Source: Adiantum capillus-veneris (taxonomy: Eukaryota; Streptophyta; Polypodiopsida; Polypodiales; Pteridaceae). Taken from it: a stretch of 64,000 nucleotides of DNA. Below the pieces are notes generated by a model, which saw only the letters and a program-made list of their open reading frames with translations, was not told the DNA's origin and did not search any database. This document shows, in pieces, positions 31,923 through 43,061 of this stretch; position 1 is the first letter of the stretch; every line of letters starts with the position of its first letter. Made by a program: the position numbers and the translations under genes. The stretch covers positions 65,215,395 to 65,279,394 of the forward strand of contig CM043963.1 of NCBI GenBank assembly GCA_014529385.2, written 5' to 3'.

Positions 31923-32335
31923 TTAAGAAGAGTTTTCGTCGTCGAAAACAAAAGTGGGAAACTTCTTCTTAAGAACACTAATGTTTTCCCAAGTGGCACC
32001 TTTCTCAGGTCGGTCTTTCCACTTGATTAAGGCTTGTTGACGTACATGATGACATGTACGCAACTCATGATAATCGAGAACACGTTCAGGTTCATGCGGT
32101 AAGGTAGGAGGCTCAATGAAATCAACCAAAATCTGTTGGTCAATGACATTGTCGTCCCCATGTAACCGCTTACGTAAACGGCTTACATGAAATACCAGAT
32201 GAATACGAGAATGTGCAGGTAGCGATAATTTGTAGGCATGATCACCTACTCGCTTGAGTATTTTGAAAGGCCCACAATATTGGGGAGATAATTTAGGTGT
32301 TGACCCAGTTTCAGACTTTCTGAATATTCTGGCAC
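31923..32335 (-). pseudogene. Gypsy-2 post-integrase region and chromodomain
   Basis: Open from about 32335 to the stop at 31923: FRKSETGSTPKLSPQYCGPF, KILKRVGDHAYKLSLPAHSR, HLVFHVSRLRKRL, then the chromodomain PERVLDYHELRTCHHVRQQA and LIKWKDRPEKGATWENISVL ending FPTFVFDDENSS. Shared aromatic and acidic positions are kept. It is one frame away from the integrase frame upstream (frameshift near 32335). The chromodomain itself appears intact. Confidence 0.87.
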
Positions 32336-32338
32336 ACG

Positions 32339-33157
32339 TTAAAATACTTCCTCCCCTTCCTCGAAGATAACTTGCCGACGTTTCTCATCAGCATACTTCT
32401 TATACCGATCGTGTGCTTGTCGAACATTCTGACAAGCGAGTTTCAGCATATTCATGTGGTCTTGGAGAAAATCCTTAACCTGTTGGAGCTTTTTGGTTGC
32501 CAACCCCACCGTAATAGGGGACCTAGGTTGAAAGCCATACATGAGCATGAAAGAACTAAATCCAATTGTGACATGCTTAGCATTGTTGTAGGCAAACTCA
32601 AGAATAGGTAAGTATTCTTCCCAGTCTGACTGTTTTTTGCTGGCATATGCTCTTAGCATATCCTCTAGCACTTGGTTAACTCGTTCAGTCTGACCATCTG
32701 TTTCTGGATGATCAGATGTACTGAGGTTCAGTTGTGTACCCAATCGTTTAAACACAGCCCTCCAGAAGTGACTGTTAAACTTGGGATCACGGTCGTTGAC
32801 AATGTTACTTGGCAAACCATACAATTTGTATAAATTATCCACAAATAACTTGGCTAGTTCTGGTGTCTTAACCGTTGATTTGGTTGGAATAAACTTACAT
32901 AGTTTAGTCAACTGGTCTACGACCGGTACCAAGTCATGACCTCGTACAGTGGTTGGTAAACCCACAATAAACTTACATAGTTTAGTCAACCGGTCTACGA
33001 CCAGTACCGAGTCATGACCTTGTACAGTGGTTAGTAAACCCACAATAAAGTCCATAGAGATGCTTTCCCATTTTCCATTGGGAATCTCTAAAGGATGTAA
33101 GAGTCCTCCTGCTTTCAGGCACTCTGCTTTGTTAACTTGACATTTTTGGCAATGCAA
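32339..33157 (-). pseudogene. Gypsy-2 integrase core with in-frame 78-bp duplication
   Basis: 272 codons: CQKCQVNKAECLKAGGLLHP, KWESISMDFIVGL (first Asp), YKLYGLPSNIVNDRDPKFNS (second Asp), DHPETDGQTERVNQVLEDML (Glu), SDWEEYLPILEFAYNN, QAHDRYKKYADEKRRQV. After the first Asp, a 26-residue block (FIVGL...VVDRLTKLCK) is present twice in tandem, inserted into the catalytic fold. The frame ends in EEGEEVF and shifts. Confidence 0.9.
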
Positions 33158-33202
33158 GACGTAAGCTTGAACAAAGCCATGTATACCTGGCCAGTAAAAC
33201 TG

Positions 33203-33976
33203 TCATCGTACGAGAGTATAAGTTTTTCTAATACCCGGGTGCCCTGCACTTGGACTATCATGACATTCATAAAGAATTTGGCGCCGAATGTTTGTGTCCG
33301 TCGGTACACAAACTCTCTCCTTATGGAGTAGGTGTTCATTGTCGATGGTGAAATGCTTCCATCGCTGTAGTTCATCATTCGATAGAGGAGAACTAGGTGT
33401 GGAGGTTAACATTACACTACCATCATTGGAGTGAGAAGGATCCCTCATTTGAACATGGTTCCACACTTTGGAATATGCTTCATCATGCTCATATTTGCCT
33501 TTGAGAGAATCCAAAAATTCACTACGAAGTTCCGTGAACAAGAGAGAATTGATCTCTGGCATACGGCTTAGAGCGTCAGCCACTACATTGTATCGACCTT
33601 TACGATACCGGAGCTTGGCATCATATTCCTGAAGAATCTCGGCCCACTTGGCTTTCCGACCCTTCAAATCCATTTATTGTGTAAACCATTTGATGCTTTG
33701 ATGGTCAAACACAATTTCAAACTGAGCACCATACAGATAATGCCGCCATGTTTTTAAGACATACACTATTGTATAGAGTTTGTGCTCATAAGCAGAGTAG
33801 TTCTGCTGAGCTAAATCAAGCTTCTTACTTTCAAATGCAATTGGCCGTCCGTCTTGTGATAGGACTGCTCAAATATCACGATCACTGGCATCCGTTTCCA
33901 AAACGAATGGTTTCAAAGGATCTACAATAGCTTGTATGGGAGTTATAGCTAATGCATCCTTGAGCGTATTGAAACT
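33203..33976 (-). pseudogene. Gypsy-2 RNase H, tether and H2C2 zinc region
   Basis: The frame 33203-33673 reads GRKAKWAEILQEYDAKLRYR, KGRYNVVADALSRMPEINSL and YECHDSPSAGHPGIRKTY, the RNase H end and the integrase H2C2 start. A TGA next to VR separates it from QFYWPGIHG, and reads like a CGA to TGA change. 33674-33976 holds the RNase H N-terminal part with stops, ending at the Copia-3 LTR. Confidence 0.82.
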
Positions 33977-34203
33977 TGTTGGAATTAGGGTTGCAGAGAA
34001 ACACACACAGCTTGGAGAAGACGAAGGAAGCTCAAGGCACACAATAGAAAGTGTGTTACTTAGTGTGCAATGGAAAGATAGATAGCCCTAGAGTGATGGG
34101 CGTATATACAATGTACGGGGGAAAAAACCTCCTAAAGAGGGAAAAAATGCCCCGGCGGTCCTAGTGTGTTCACACACATCACTACCACATGTATATGGTA
34201 ACA
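33977..34203 (-). repeat. Copia-3 3' LTR (227 bp)
   Basis: Starts TGTTGGAATTAGGGTTGC and ends TATATGGTAACA in plus-strand reading, directly followed by the complement of the purine tract (aatcccccctgg). Confidence 0.85.
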
Positions 34204-34235
34204 AATCCCCCCTGGAGTGATGCGGTGAACGAGAG

Positions 34236-35453
34236 CTAGCACATGAGTAAAGGGAAGTGCCATGCCCTGAGGACACGATCAGTCCACAAAGGGGAGTAAG
34301 CCCAAAGCTTCTCACGAGACAATACCTTTGTGAAAAGATCTGCAAGGTTGTCCTGTGTTGGCACATAAGCCAAGCTGATCTCTCCTGCTGAGAGCCTCTC
34401 CCTGACATAGTGGTAATGCACCTCAATGTGCTTTGTGCGAGCATGAAAAACTGGGTTCCTCGTAACTGCCAATGCGCTCTGACTGTCAGTGTAGATAGTG
34501 TTGGCAGTGTCCTGTCCAACACCCAAATCAGCCATAAGGCGTCTGAGCCATACACACTCAACCGTAGCTATGAAGACTGCCCTGTACTCAGCCTCACAAC
34601 TCGAAGTGGCCACAATAGGTTGCTTCTTGCTCAACCATGATATACATGAACTGCCAAGCATAAAACAAAAACCACTTGTGGACACTCGCGTGTCAAAACA
34701 ACCAGCCCAATCTGAGTCCGAAAAAGCATGTAAGTCTGGCGGCAATGATCCCCCCTTGGGATAAAACAAGCCAAGATGTAAAGTGCCACTAAGGTAGCAG
34801 AAAATCCTCTTGACAACCTGCCAATGCTTAGACCCTGGGCTATGCATAAATCTGCTGACCTGTGAGACTGCAAACTGAATATCCGGCCTCGTATTGCATA
34901 CATAAATGAGGCAGCCAACAACACCTTGGTAAAGAGTGACATCAGCAGGATCACCACCATCATGTAGACTCAACTTCAAACCTGTTTCCATGGGAGTGGC
35001 AATAGGTTTGCAATCCTCAAGTCCAAACTTACATAGCAATGTCTGTATGTAACTTTTCTGACACAAGGCAATACCACCATCACACTGCTTAAACTGTATA
35101 CCCAAATAATGATGCAACAACCCCAAATCTTTCATCTTGAAAGTAGCATTCAAATCAGCCTTAAATTCAGCAATATGTCTCTCATTTGGTCCAATGATCA
35201 GCAAATCATCAACATAAAGAACCACAATGAGAAGTACATCACCCTCACGCTTTACATACAATGTGCTTTCTGTTGGACTGTTACGAAAGCCTTGTTTGAC
35301 CAAATGAGTGTCAGCTTTCTCATACCAAGCACGAAGAGATTGCTTCAACCCATACAAAGCCTTGTTACATTTGCACACTTTGTCCTCTTGTCCTTTTATG
35401 ACAAAATCGCGAGGCTGCGTTACATAAAATTCCTCAAATATGTCACCATTCAA
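34236..35453 (-). pseudogene. Copia-3 RT C-terminal half and RNase H
   Basis: 405 codons: GDIFEEFYVTQPRDFVIKGQ, CNKALYGLKQSLRAWYEKAD, the catalytic LIVVLYVDDLLIIG, LGLLHHYLGIQFKQCDGGIA, VGCLIYVCNTRPDIQFAVSQ, then RNase H FSDSDWAGCFDTRVSTSGFC, SSCEAEYRAVFIATVECVWL, IYTDSQSALAVTRNPVFHAR, TKHIEVHYHYVRERLS and NLADLFTKVLS. It is the same frame as 35475-35993, separated by one TAA where Gln is expected. Confidence 0.92.
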
Positions 35454-35474
35454 GAAAGCAGTAACAATGTCTGA

Positions 35475-35930
35475 TTAATGTACATCCCAACCAAAATGAG
35501 CTGCCAATGCACATAGAAAACGTACAGTAGTCATACGACAAGTGGGAGCAAAAGTCTCTTCATAATCTATGCCTTTTTGCTGTGCATAACCCTTTGCAAC
35601 AAGTCGAGACTTATGGCGATCGATCTCACCATCTGGCTTGTGTTTCAACTTGTAAACCCACTTTGTACCAATGGCCTTTTTGCCAGGAGGCAAATTACAT
35701 AAAGTCCATGTGTCATTTTCTATAAGTGCATCATATTCTGATTGCATGGCAGCCATCCAATTTTCTGAATTCTGTGCTTCATCAAAAGACAGAGGCTCCT
35801 CAACATCATGTAAGCTAGACACAGCCAAAGCATAACAATCTGATGCATAAGATGCATGGCGAGAGCCTGAACAAGTACGGCTAGACAAAGGTGCATCCAC
35901 ATTTACTGTCACGCAAGGTGTGCACCAGCC
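35475..35930 (-). pseudogene. Copia-3 RT N-terminal half
   Basis: Contains LSFDEAQNSENWMAAMQSEY, NLPPGKKAIGTKWVYKLKHK, DRHKSRLVAKGYAQQKGIDY and EETFAPTCRMTTVRFLCALA, ending GWDVH then TAA. It overlaps the gag-pol frame 35881-38118 in a different phase, so a frameshift near 35930 separates integrase from RT. Confidence 0.9.
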
Positions 35931-38118
35931 ATTTTGGCATACCTCTAGCCTGCTCATTTTCAGCCCTTTTCTCATCAAGTACATCATGTACATCTACATC
36001 AGTAATAGGCTGATCTAGAACATTTTCAGAAACCCCCATAGGCTGTACATTTGACTCATTGGAACTTACATTCGTATTTCCACCACTGAAAAGAGTCAAC
36101 AAAGTGTCATAAATGTCCTGTGAGCTTACATTACTGTCTCTGGTACCTGACAGCAAGGGCTGAACATAATCTTCCACAAACACTACATCCCGTGAAACCA
36201 GAATACGTTTTGTTTGCGGATGATACAACCTATAACCTTTGCTTTCAGCACTATAACCAACAAAAATACATTTGACAGCCTTATCATCCAATTTTCTGCG
36301 CTGCACTTGTGGCACCAAAGCATATGCCAAACACCCAAAAACACTCATGTGCTCAATAGAAGGCTTTCTATCATGCCATGCTTCATATGGAGTAATAGAA
36401 TTCAAGGCTTTCGTAGGACACCTGTTAAGTACATAAGTGGCACACATGATGGACTCAAGCCAAAAAGAATGCGGTAAAGCTTGACTTTTGACCATACATC
36501 GTGCCATTTCCGTCAGTGACCTGTTTTTCCTCTCAGCAACACCATTTTGCTGAGGTGTATAAGGCACTGTACATTGGTGTTTTATCCCACGACTAGCCAG
36601 AAATGCATTAAATTCATGAGACATATACTCCCCCCCTCGATCGGAACGGAGGGTGCCCATAGTACATTTCGAGAAATTTTCAGCCATAGCCAGAAATTGT
36701 TTGAAGCACATAAAAACTTCGGACTTCGCTTTAAGCAGAAATACCCATGCATGCCTGGAGTAATCATCTATGAAAGTCACGAAGTACAGGTAATTGCCCA
36801 AGGACGGAGTTTGCATGGGCCCACAAACATCACTATGCACAAGCTGCAACCTGCATGTGGCCCGAACTGAACCATCCTTTGGAAACTTAGAACGCTGCAT
36901 CTTACCCAAAATACAGCCTTCACAAACATGTTTGACAGGTGCTTCAAGAGGTGGCAAAGAAACAACCATATCAGATTTCTGCAAACGCAGCAAATTGGCA
37001 AAATTCAGATGACCAAAACATGCATGCCAAAGTTTTGCATCTGAAATAGCCCTTGAATCTGCAACAACATTTGCAAAATTTTGTCCACACTTGTCATACA
37101 AAGTGAGCTTATACAGCCCACGACACAAAAGGCCAGATGCAACAATTTCATCACGAAAACTGAGATCATGAACTGTACATCTGTCATTTGCAAATTTGAC
37201 TACAAGTCCAAGTCTAGCAAGTGCGGATACAGACAAGAGATTCTTCTTGATCCCAGGTACATAAAGTGCATCAACAAGTGTGAAGGAACTTCCATTAGCA
37301 GCAGTGAGCACAATCTTTCCAACTCCCTGAACTGGATAAGAGGCGTTGTTGGCACAAGTGACTGAATTCCCATGAGGGACAGACTCGAGAGAGGTAAACA
37401 ATTCACGATGTGAGGTAATGTGCTTTGTAGCACCACTGTCGAAATACCACACATGTGAATCTGCAGTAACTGACAAGCATGCATCATGTACAACAGGATT
37501 GTAAGTGCACTCTGCGCTAAAAGCCCATTCTGCATCAACATCAGCAACACAGTCTCCTTTCACAGAAGACTCAACAATGGCTACATTTGTAGTGGAACCA
37601 GCATTTGCAGTGGAACCACCCTCTTTCTTCTTAGCCTCTTTGGCCTTCAACTTAGGACACGACTCGATCAAGTGATCATTGGATTTACAATAATGGCAAT
37701 GCATCTTCTTTTTGCCCTTATCACCAGAATTGCCAGATGAAGTGCTGCCAGCAAAAGCATTATGAACAGAATTTTTGCCACTCACAGTAGAACCATAAGA
37801 AGTGGCTGCATTACTGTTACCACCCTTTCTTTGAGAAGCAATAAAAGCCTGTTCAACTGCACGCTGCCTAGTCCTGTTTTTTCTAGAAAGTGACTCTTGC
37901 AACAACAATGTGCATAATGCATCAAACTTGACAACTTCAGGATTTCCTTGGGTCATAAGTCTCCAAGTACTAGGAAAAGTCTGGTAGGAATCTGGTAAGG
38001 CATCAAGAACAGTCTGCACAAGGGAACTATCTGAAATGACTTCACCTGCAGAAATAAGCTGCTCATTGATATCCTTGACACTAGCAAGGAAAGTGTCCAT
38101 ATCATCTTCCTCATGCAT
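35881..38118 (-). pseudogene. Copia-3 gag C-terminus, protease and integrase (745 codons)
   Basis: A long uninterrupted frame: gag DTFLASVKDINEQLISAGEV, knuckle CHYCKSNDHLIESC (CX2CX4HX4C kept), protease VWYFDSGATKHITSHRELF, integrase HHCC region LWHACFGHLNFANLL...CEGCILGK, first Asp QLVHSDVCGPMQTPS, second Asp TLRSDRGGEYMSHEF, Glu YTPQQNGVAERKNRSLTEMA, then CPTKALNSITPYEAW and the C-terminal VGYSAESKGYRLYHPQTKRI. All three DDE residues are present. It is a pseudogene only because of the breaks upstream and downstream. Confidence 0.93.
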
Positions 38119-38124
38119 AATCTT

Positions 38125-38556
38125 CTACTCCAGCTCTTTACGCAGCAAAGCAATTTTAGCCTCATTGCGGCTTGCATAAAGACCTGCTAAAATATCCCAA
38201 GCCTGTTTTGCAGATTTTGCTGAACGGATGTGAGGAACAATGGTGCGCTTCACAGACAACGCAATCAATGCATGAGCCTGCGCATCCTTAACATCCCAAC
38301 AAGCTTGTTCTGCCGTAGGCAAAACAAGTCTAATAGCTGCAATCCTTGCAGCAAGACCTGCAACATCCTCAACATCGCCTACATCCTCAGAACCAGGACG
38401 TACATCAATGCCCTGCACAATGTTCCAGACACCCTTTGACACAAGAACATGTTGCATCATATAAGCCCACATAGGGTAGTTGTCCCCATCCAACCTGTCC
38501 TCAGCAGCAAACATCTTGAACACATCTGTGTTGTTGTTGTCAGCCATGGTAAATGC
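38125..38556 (-). pseudogene. Copia-3 gag N-terminal segment
   Basis: From the likely start MADNNNTDVFKMFAAEDRLD near 38556 (the frame itself stays open to 38604): GDNYPMWAYMMQHVLVSKGV, AWDILAGLYASRNEAKIALL ending RKELE then TAG. It is in frame with the following 745-codon segment, so a single stop separates them. The internal Met is chosen because it begins the gag pattern. Confidence 0.9.
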
Positions 38557-38781
38557 TGCTGATGTGAAAACTGCCCGAAAATAGGAGAAACGGAGCGGGA
38601 ACAACCTGTGCTATATAGCACAAACCGTAGAAGACTACTTCATGTTTTGTATCCTTTGTTCTCATTACTTGTTCTTATGTTTTGAAGCTTAACATTTCTT
38701 CCAAGGACTTGCTTTCTACCATGTCACTGTGTCTTGCTTCACCGGCACACAAGGACGTGCGCCACATTAGGAAGGGGGGAA

Positions 38782-39560
38782 TGTTAGCAACGGCTACACA
38801 GGCTACACCAATTATGCACCGAGCTGTGGATGTGCCATAGTGCACAATATTTCCTTTTCATTGTATAGGGCTTGGGCTCATGTAGGAGTTCCAAAGTTGT
38901 ATGAGTCTAAGGCTAGAGAGCTCAACTTTATCCCATAGTTGAAATGTTTGAGGCCCAAATAGTATAAAAGAGCCCTATGCTTAATGAGCAGTCATTCTTG
39001 GGTGAGGACTCCACTTTGTAGAGTGGATGGTCATGAGGCTCATGGGCTTCCCATGCCCATGTAGCTCTTGATTTCTAATAATCAATTACTCTTTCTTTCT
39101 TATTAGTCTTCTTTGCTTGATTATGTGGAGTGAGATTGTATTAGTGTGATGGTAGATCTCTAATCCCTATTTTGAGTTAATCTATTCTATCCACACCATT
39201 GGCCATGGTGTGTGAGGGCTATGCCTTCCTTCTCTTCATCTCTCTCTACAATGTGCGGTTAGTGTGTGTGCATATGTAGTTGTATTGAGGGGTTGTGCCG
39301 GAATGGACACACTAATGCGGACTAGGTATGTTAATTGCATGCTTGTGTAGTTGTGATTAAGAGTTGTGAGTAAGAGTGATTGATGTGAGAGGTTAATTTC
39401 AACCGCATGATTATGTGCAAGTGATTAGTGAGTAGGAATGTGTTATTGATTAGAGGAAGCCCCTTTCCATGGCTTCTCTCTATGATGAGAAGAAGGATCC
39501 CTTGAATCCTCTATTTCTATACATCTTAGACTTGTGCTTCCATGCCCTAGCCGGGTTGCT
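38782..39560 (+). repeat. Probable LTR of Gypsy-3
   Basis: Starts TGTTAGCAACGGCTACACAG after a purine tract. It has a TATA-like box near 38960, contains no coding frame, and its 3' boundary is uncertain. No primer site recognised after it. Confidence 0.5.
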
Positions 39561-39616
39561 CGATCCACGATTTGACAATTTTGTGGGTTGTGATTAGGTC
39601 GGGCTACAACGCCTCC

Positions 39617-40200
39617 CTACAACCACCAACTATGACAACCACCATTCCACCACCATTGGCTCCTTGGGTAAGAAATGACCAACAAGATATGTTGGCCCAC
39701 ATTATTGATCACCTGCAGAATTTGTCTGTCCACTTGATACAACAAGGAAGGAATCAAGAGAGAGATCAAGACCCAAGAAGGGCACGATGACAAAACAAGG
39801 AGTATCACTGCTACAACTGTGGAGAAGATGTTCATGGTATGTACTACCCTCAACCATGACAACCCTATAATAGAGGAGGTAGGAGAAACCAACTGTCACC
39901 CCCTAGAGAAAGAGCACCTCCCCCCCGATCACCAACCCCACCAACACAAATTCTACGTCCACCCCAAGCACAACCACAAGCGCCCCTTCCACCTCTTCCA
40001 TTGGCACGGTGAGCAACAACCACTCACACTCAAGCACGGCTTTAGTGAGCAATGTTCTCATTTAAAAGCAATGCTTCTTCTCATGCGTGGCAAAGGTCAG
40101 GGCATGGTAGTGCTTGAGCATCTCATGGCGATCGACACGATCTATTGCTAGCCTTGATGAAGGCAAACGAGGTCCCTCGGCAAGACCGACCATTCTCTAC
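39617..40200 (+). pseudogene. Gypsy-3 gag C-terminal zinc-knuckle remnant
   Basis: Translation gives MTTTIPPPLAPWVRNDQQDM, LAHIIDHLQNLSVHLIQQGR, a stop, then YHCYNCGEDVHGMYY resembling a CX2CX4HX4C knuckle whose last Cys is Tyr, and a proline-rich tail (PPPRSPTPPTQILRPPQAQP) with stops. This is typical of gag ends. The N-terminal gag half is not seen. Confidence 0.65.
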
Positions 40201-43061
40201 CATTTGATAAGGTCGATTATTTGTGAATGATCAACACGGTCGACTTTCTTCTGCTATGCCATTGTAAATCGGCAAGAGTATCTGGTAGCTATGCGCACCA
40301 AAACTACATGAGTACTTATGTGAAGCAAGGCTTCCCTTTTGGTATTTGGCATCACATTTTTCACAGTTTGGAATATGCTCTTAGCATACGAACTTGGGAA
40401 ACCTCGCCAAGATGTTTGCAGGTTTTTACATACTATGTGTGTGTATATGATACAGACTCTCACTCACTTGAGATTGGATAAAAACAAGCCAAGAAGGCAT
40501 GTGCGGGACATTCGATGACTCTCAAGTTATTCACATATATGGCTATGAGCCGGATTCAAGCAAACTACTAGAAACCTAGCCACAAGTGGGCGACAAGGTT
40601 AGTCAATTTCAAGTTCTATGTGTTTTCGTCTATGTTTTACTTCTCATTTTAGAAAAGCTCTCTCTGTTGTGCAAAGCAAAGTTCTTTGCCGGACTTCATG
40701 GTATGGCTTCTCTTATGTGCCAAAGTATTATCAATTGATTCCTTCATATCAATGATAATGGAACATTCAAATTAGGGATTTTCCTTATCCTAGCAATCTC
40801 TTTCTCTCTTTTCCCAACTTCTATGCGGGAAAGGTGAAAATAAGCATGGTTTTATTGAAATCATTCTATGATAATATGGTAACTGGAAGGGCTATGAGCC
40901 AACAAGAAGGGCTAAGATCCATCTAATACCACCTATTTTGGCATGGCTAAGAGCCATCTGTTTGTAGTCCATCAGTGAGTGATTGATTTCAAGATTGAAC
41001 AAATTTGTTCAATTGAGTACCCATTGATTTTAATGGCCAAGCAAATGTCTTGCCATCACTAATTTATTGGGTGTTATTTTAACATTACGCACTTGAGTGT
41101 GAAGATCAAGTTGAGTTTTTGAAAACCTTAAACTCGGAAACGGGTCTCTCTACCAAGGTGTATAGATGATGCAAGCATTTCAGAAATCACGACTCTTCAC
41201 AAAAACTCAAGATTATGGATTTTTGGGTGTGCAAAAGATCTAGTTGTGAATACGATTCCAGCTTTAGTGGAGCTCCTATTAGCACTAAGCATGCCTATAT
41301 GAGTACAGTTTTGGGGTAAGACCCAACTTGTGATTATTAAATCACTTATAAAGTGTGATGGTCAATTCTTGAAATCTTCACACTTGCACTTTCAGGGAAA
41401 GAAGTCCACAGACTACCAAGGGTATATAGTGGAAAAGTTTCAACTTCCAACGGAATGTACTGCCACAGACCAATTCAAGGGGGGTCACGGATATAGGCCA
41501 AGGGCCGCCGGCTGCTAGTTGAGCAGTTTTCCTAACAAAGTTTAACCAAGGGGTTTGACAATGTTATATTTTAACCAAGGGGTCTGGATTGCAAAGGCAA
41601 CACCCAAGGTTACAGGTGCAATACTACTTGCATTTCACTAATTTTCAATTAGTGTTGCTCGGCCTTTGCAGACCGGAAATTTGGGCAGGATGTGCAAACT
41701 ATGTTATCCTCCATTTTTTGCTCTTAAGAGAAATGTCCAGAATAAGTTTCTGCATTAGGCAGTTATAGACCCACTTCTAGGGTTTATTTGGCACATGTTG
41801 TCACATGGGATGCAACATGGTCTAGGCACTCACAGAGTTCACTTTAGCCAGTGTGGAGCAAGGCTATGAGGGTCCCTTTCACTCCTGTCGTAGAGTGTTT
41901 GTAGTTACCTCCACGCACAAGTACATCTTGTACTTTAAGGATGTTCTCTTTTAGACATCCTTATATGAGACATATTCCACATGTGGAGAATATGAATCTC
42001 TAGGACTAACACTGGCGCCAACTATTTCAAGTATATGTCACGACAAAGTCCCTAGGTGCTGGTCAAGTCTATTTTCTAGACCATTTTCAGCACGACGTAC
42101 CAGGAGCAATTGCGGTGGTCAGAGATTGTCAGATACTTAGAATGACTTGTTGACGTACAAGTGTAACTAAAAAACATTACAGATGGTTGTTTTAGCATAT
42201 AGCAAGTCTATGAGTTGTTAATCAAAAGATTTCATTGTTTGTACCTAGACGTGATTAATGTTTCACCTTCTATGGTTCAAACGTTTCAGCAAGGCTTGCA
42301 ACTGATTGTAGCAGAAATTATTTAGTTTCTTTTCAAAACTATTTACATTCCTCTTTAATGTATGCTAGGAGTGTCACATTTGCCATACATATTGGCAAGG
42401 ATGATCATGGATATACAGGTTTGGATCTGTTTTTTGCTAAATGCATACACACTGGTGCTATGGGCCCTAGTGTTTAGCAAAGACTGATTTGGAACGGCAT
42501 GCATATTCATCAAAATGTTTTTTGCTAAATGCATACACACTGGTGCTATGGGCCCTAGTGTTTAGCAAAGGTTGATTTGGAACGGCATGCATATTCATCA
42601 AATTGTTGCTTATGAAGCTTTTTGCACTCTAAATACAGTATCTCTATGAGATTCCTTTTGGGGTCTACCAATCACCAATAGAGGTCATGGCTCGGTTTGG
42701 GTGCATGCGGATCTTTCAAGTTAACCGTGATGGTTATTTGTTTACAGTCATCTGAGATGACTGCCTGTAAACCGTGGGGGGAAACACACCTCAATACTAT
42801 CAGTTATCCAAGGGGATAGGCAGATTACAAAGTGTAATCTTGTGCTAAAGGATATGAAAAGTGCGTACATTAGCACCAATCAATCCAATTAACAAGCATT
42901 TATTGCTCTACTACTTGGAGTTTGCTTACCATCAGTTAAAGCATGTTTGTGACTAGGTTTAGTATCTTCATGTATAAGTCAGGTTCTCAACCTTGAACAC
43001 TAGCAATGGTGGGATTGTTTACTGATGAAATTTGAGAACAAGTCAAGGACTTAAACTTGGT
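40201..43061. other. Long unassigned region
   Basis: Only short frames (61-91 codons) on both strands, none with a recognised motif. It contains the 88-bp tandem duplication at 42428-42603. It may be decayed element sequence or spacer. Confidence 0.35.
42428..42603. repeat. 88-bp tandem duplication, two copies
   Basis: 42428-42515 and 42516-42603 are near-identical and share 'aaatgcatacacactggtgc' and 'ggaacggcatgcatattcat'. About two differences are visible, so it is recent. Confidence 0.92.

Larger units (their letters stand above)
31759..33976 (-). mobile_element. Gypsy-2: 3' half of a short-LTR chromovirus, cut by Copia-3
   Basis: 3' LTR 31759-31911, purine tract (GGGGGGAGTAA on the element strand), chromodomain, integrase and RNase H in minus-strand order. 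At 33977 the RNase H is interrupted by the Copia-3 LTR. RT, gag and the 5' LTR are absent from the window, so the right half was lost. Confidence 0.9.
33977..38630 (-). mobile_element. Copia-3: Ty1-copia element lacking its 5' LTR
   Basis: 3' LTR at 33977-34203, purine tract (CCAGGGGGGATT on the element strand), then RNase H, RT, integrase, protease and gag reading back to a gag start near 38556. No matching 5' LTR or primer site was found on the right: sequence changes near 38630. Left target flank AAACT (33972-33976) has no partner. It lies in Gypsy-2 RNase H. Confidence 0.88.
38640..40200 (+). mobile_element. Gypsy-3: plus-strand LTR and gag remnant
   Basis: A purine-rich AAGGGGGGAA at about 38772-38781 precedes an LTR-like start TGTTAGCAACGGC at 38782. 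A TATA-like AGTATAAAAGAG lies near 38960. After about 39560 there is a gag-like zinc-knuckle region. No second LTR was recognised. The element may be 5' to the Gypsy-5 pol remnants, but this is not shown. Confidence 0.5.

Noticed and set aside
34088-34963. Extra ORFs overlapping Copia-3 RNase H on both strands
   Set aside because: They are alternative-frame shadows of the 405-codon RT-RNase H frame.
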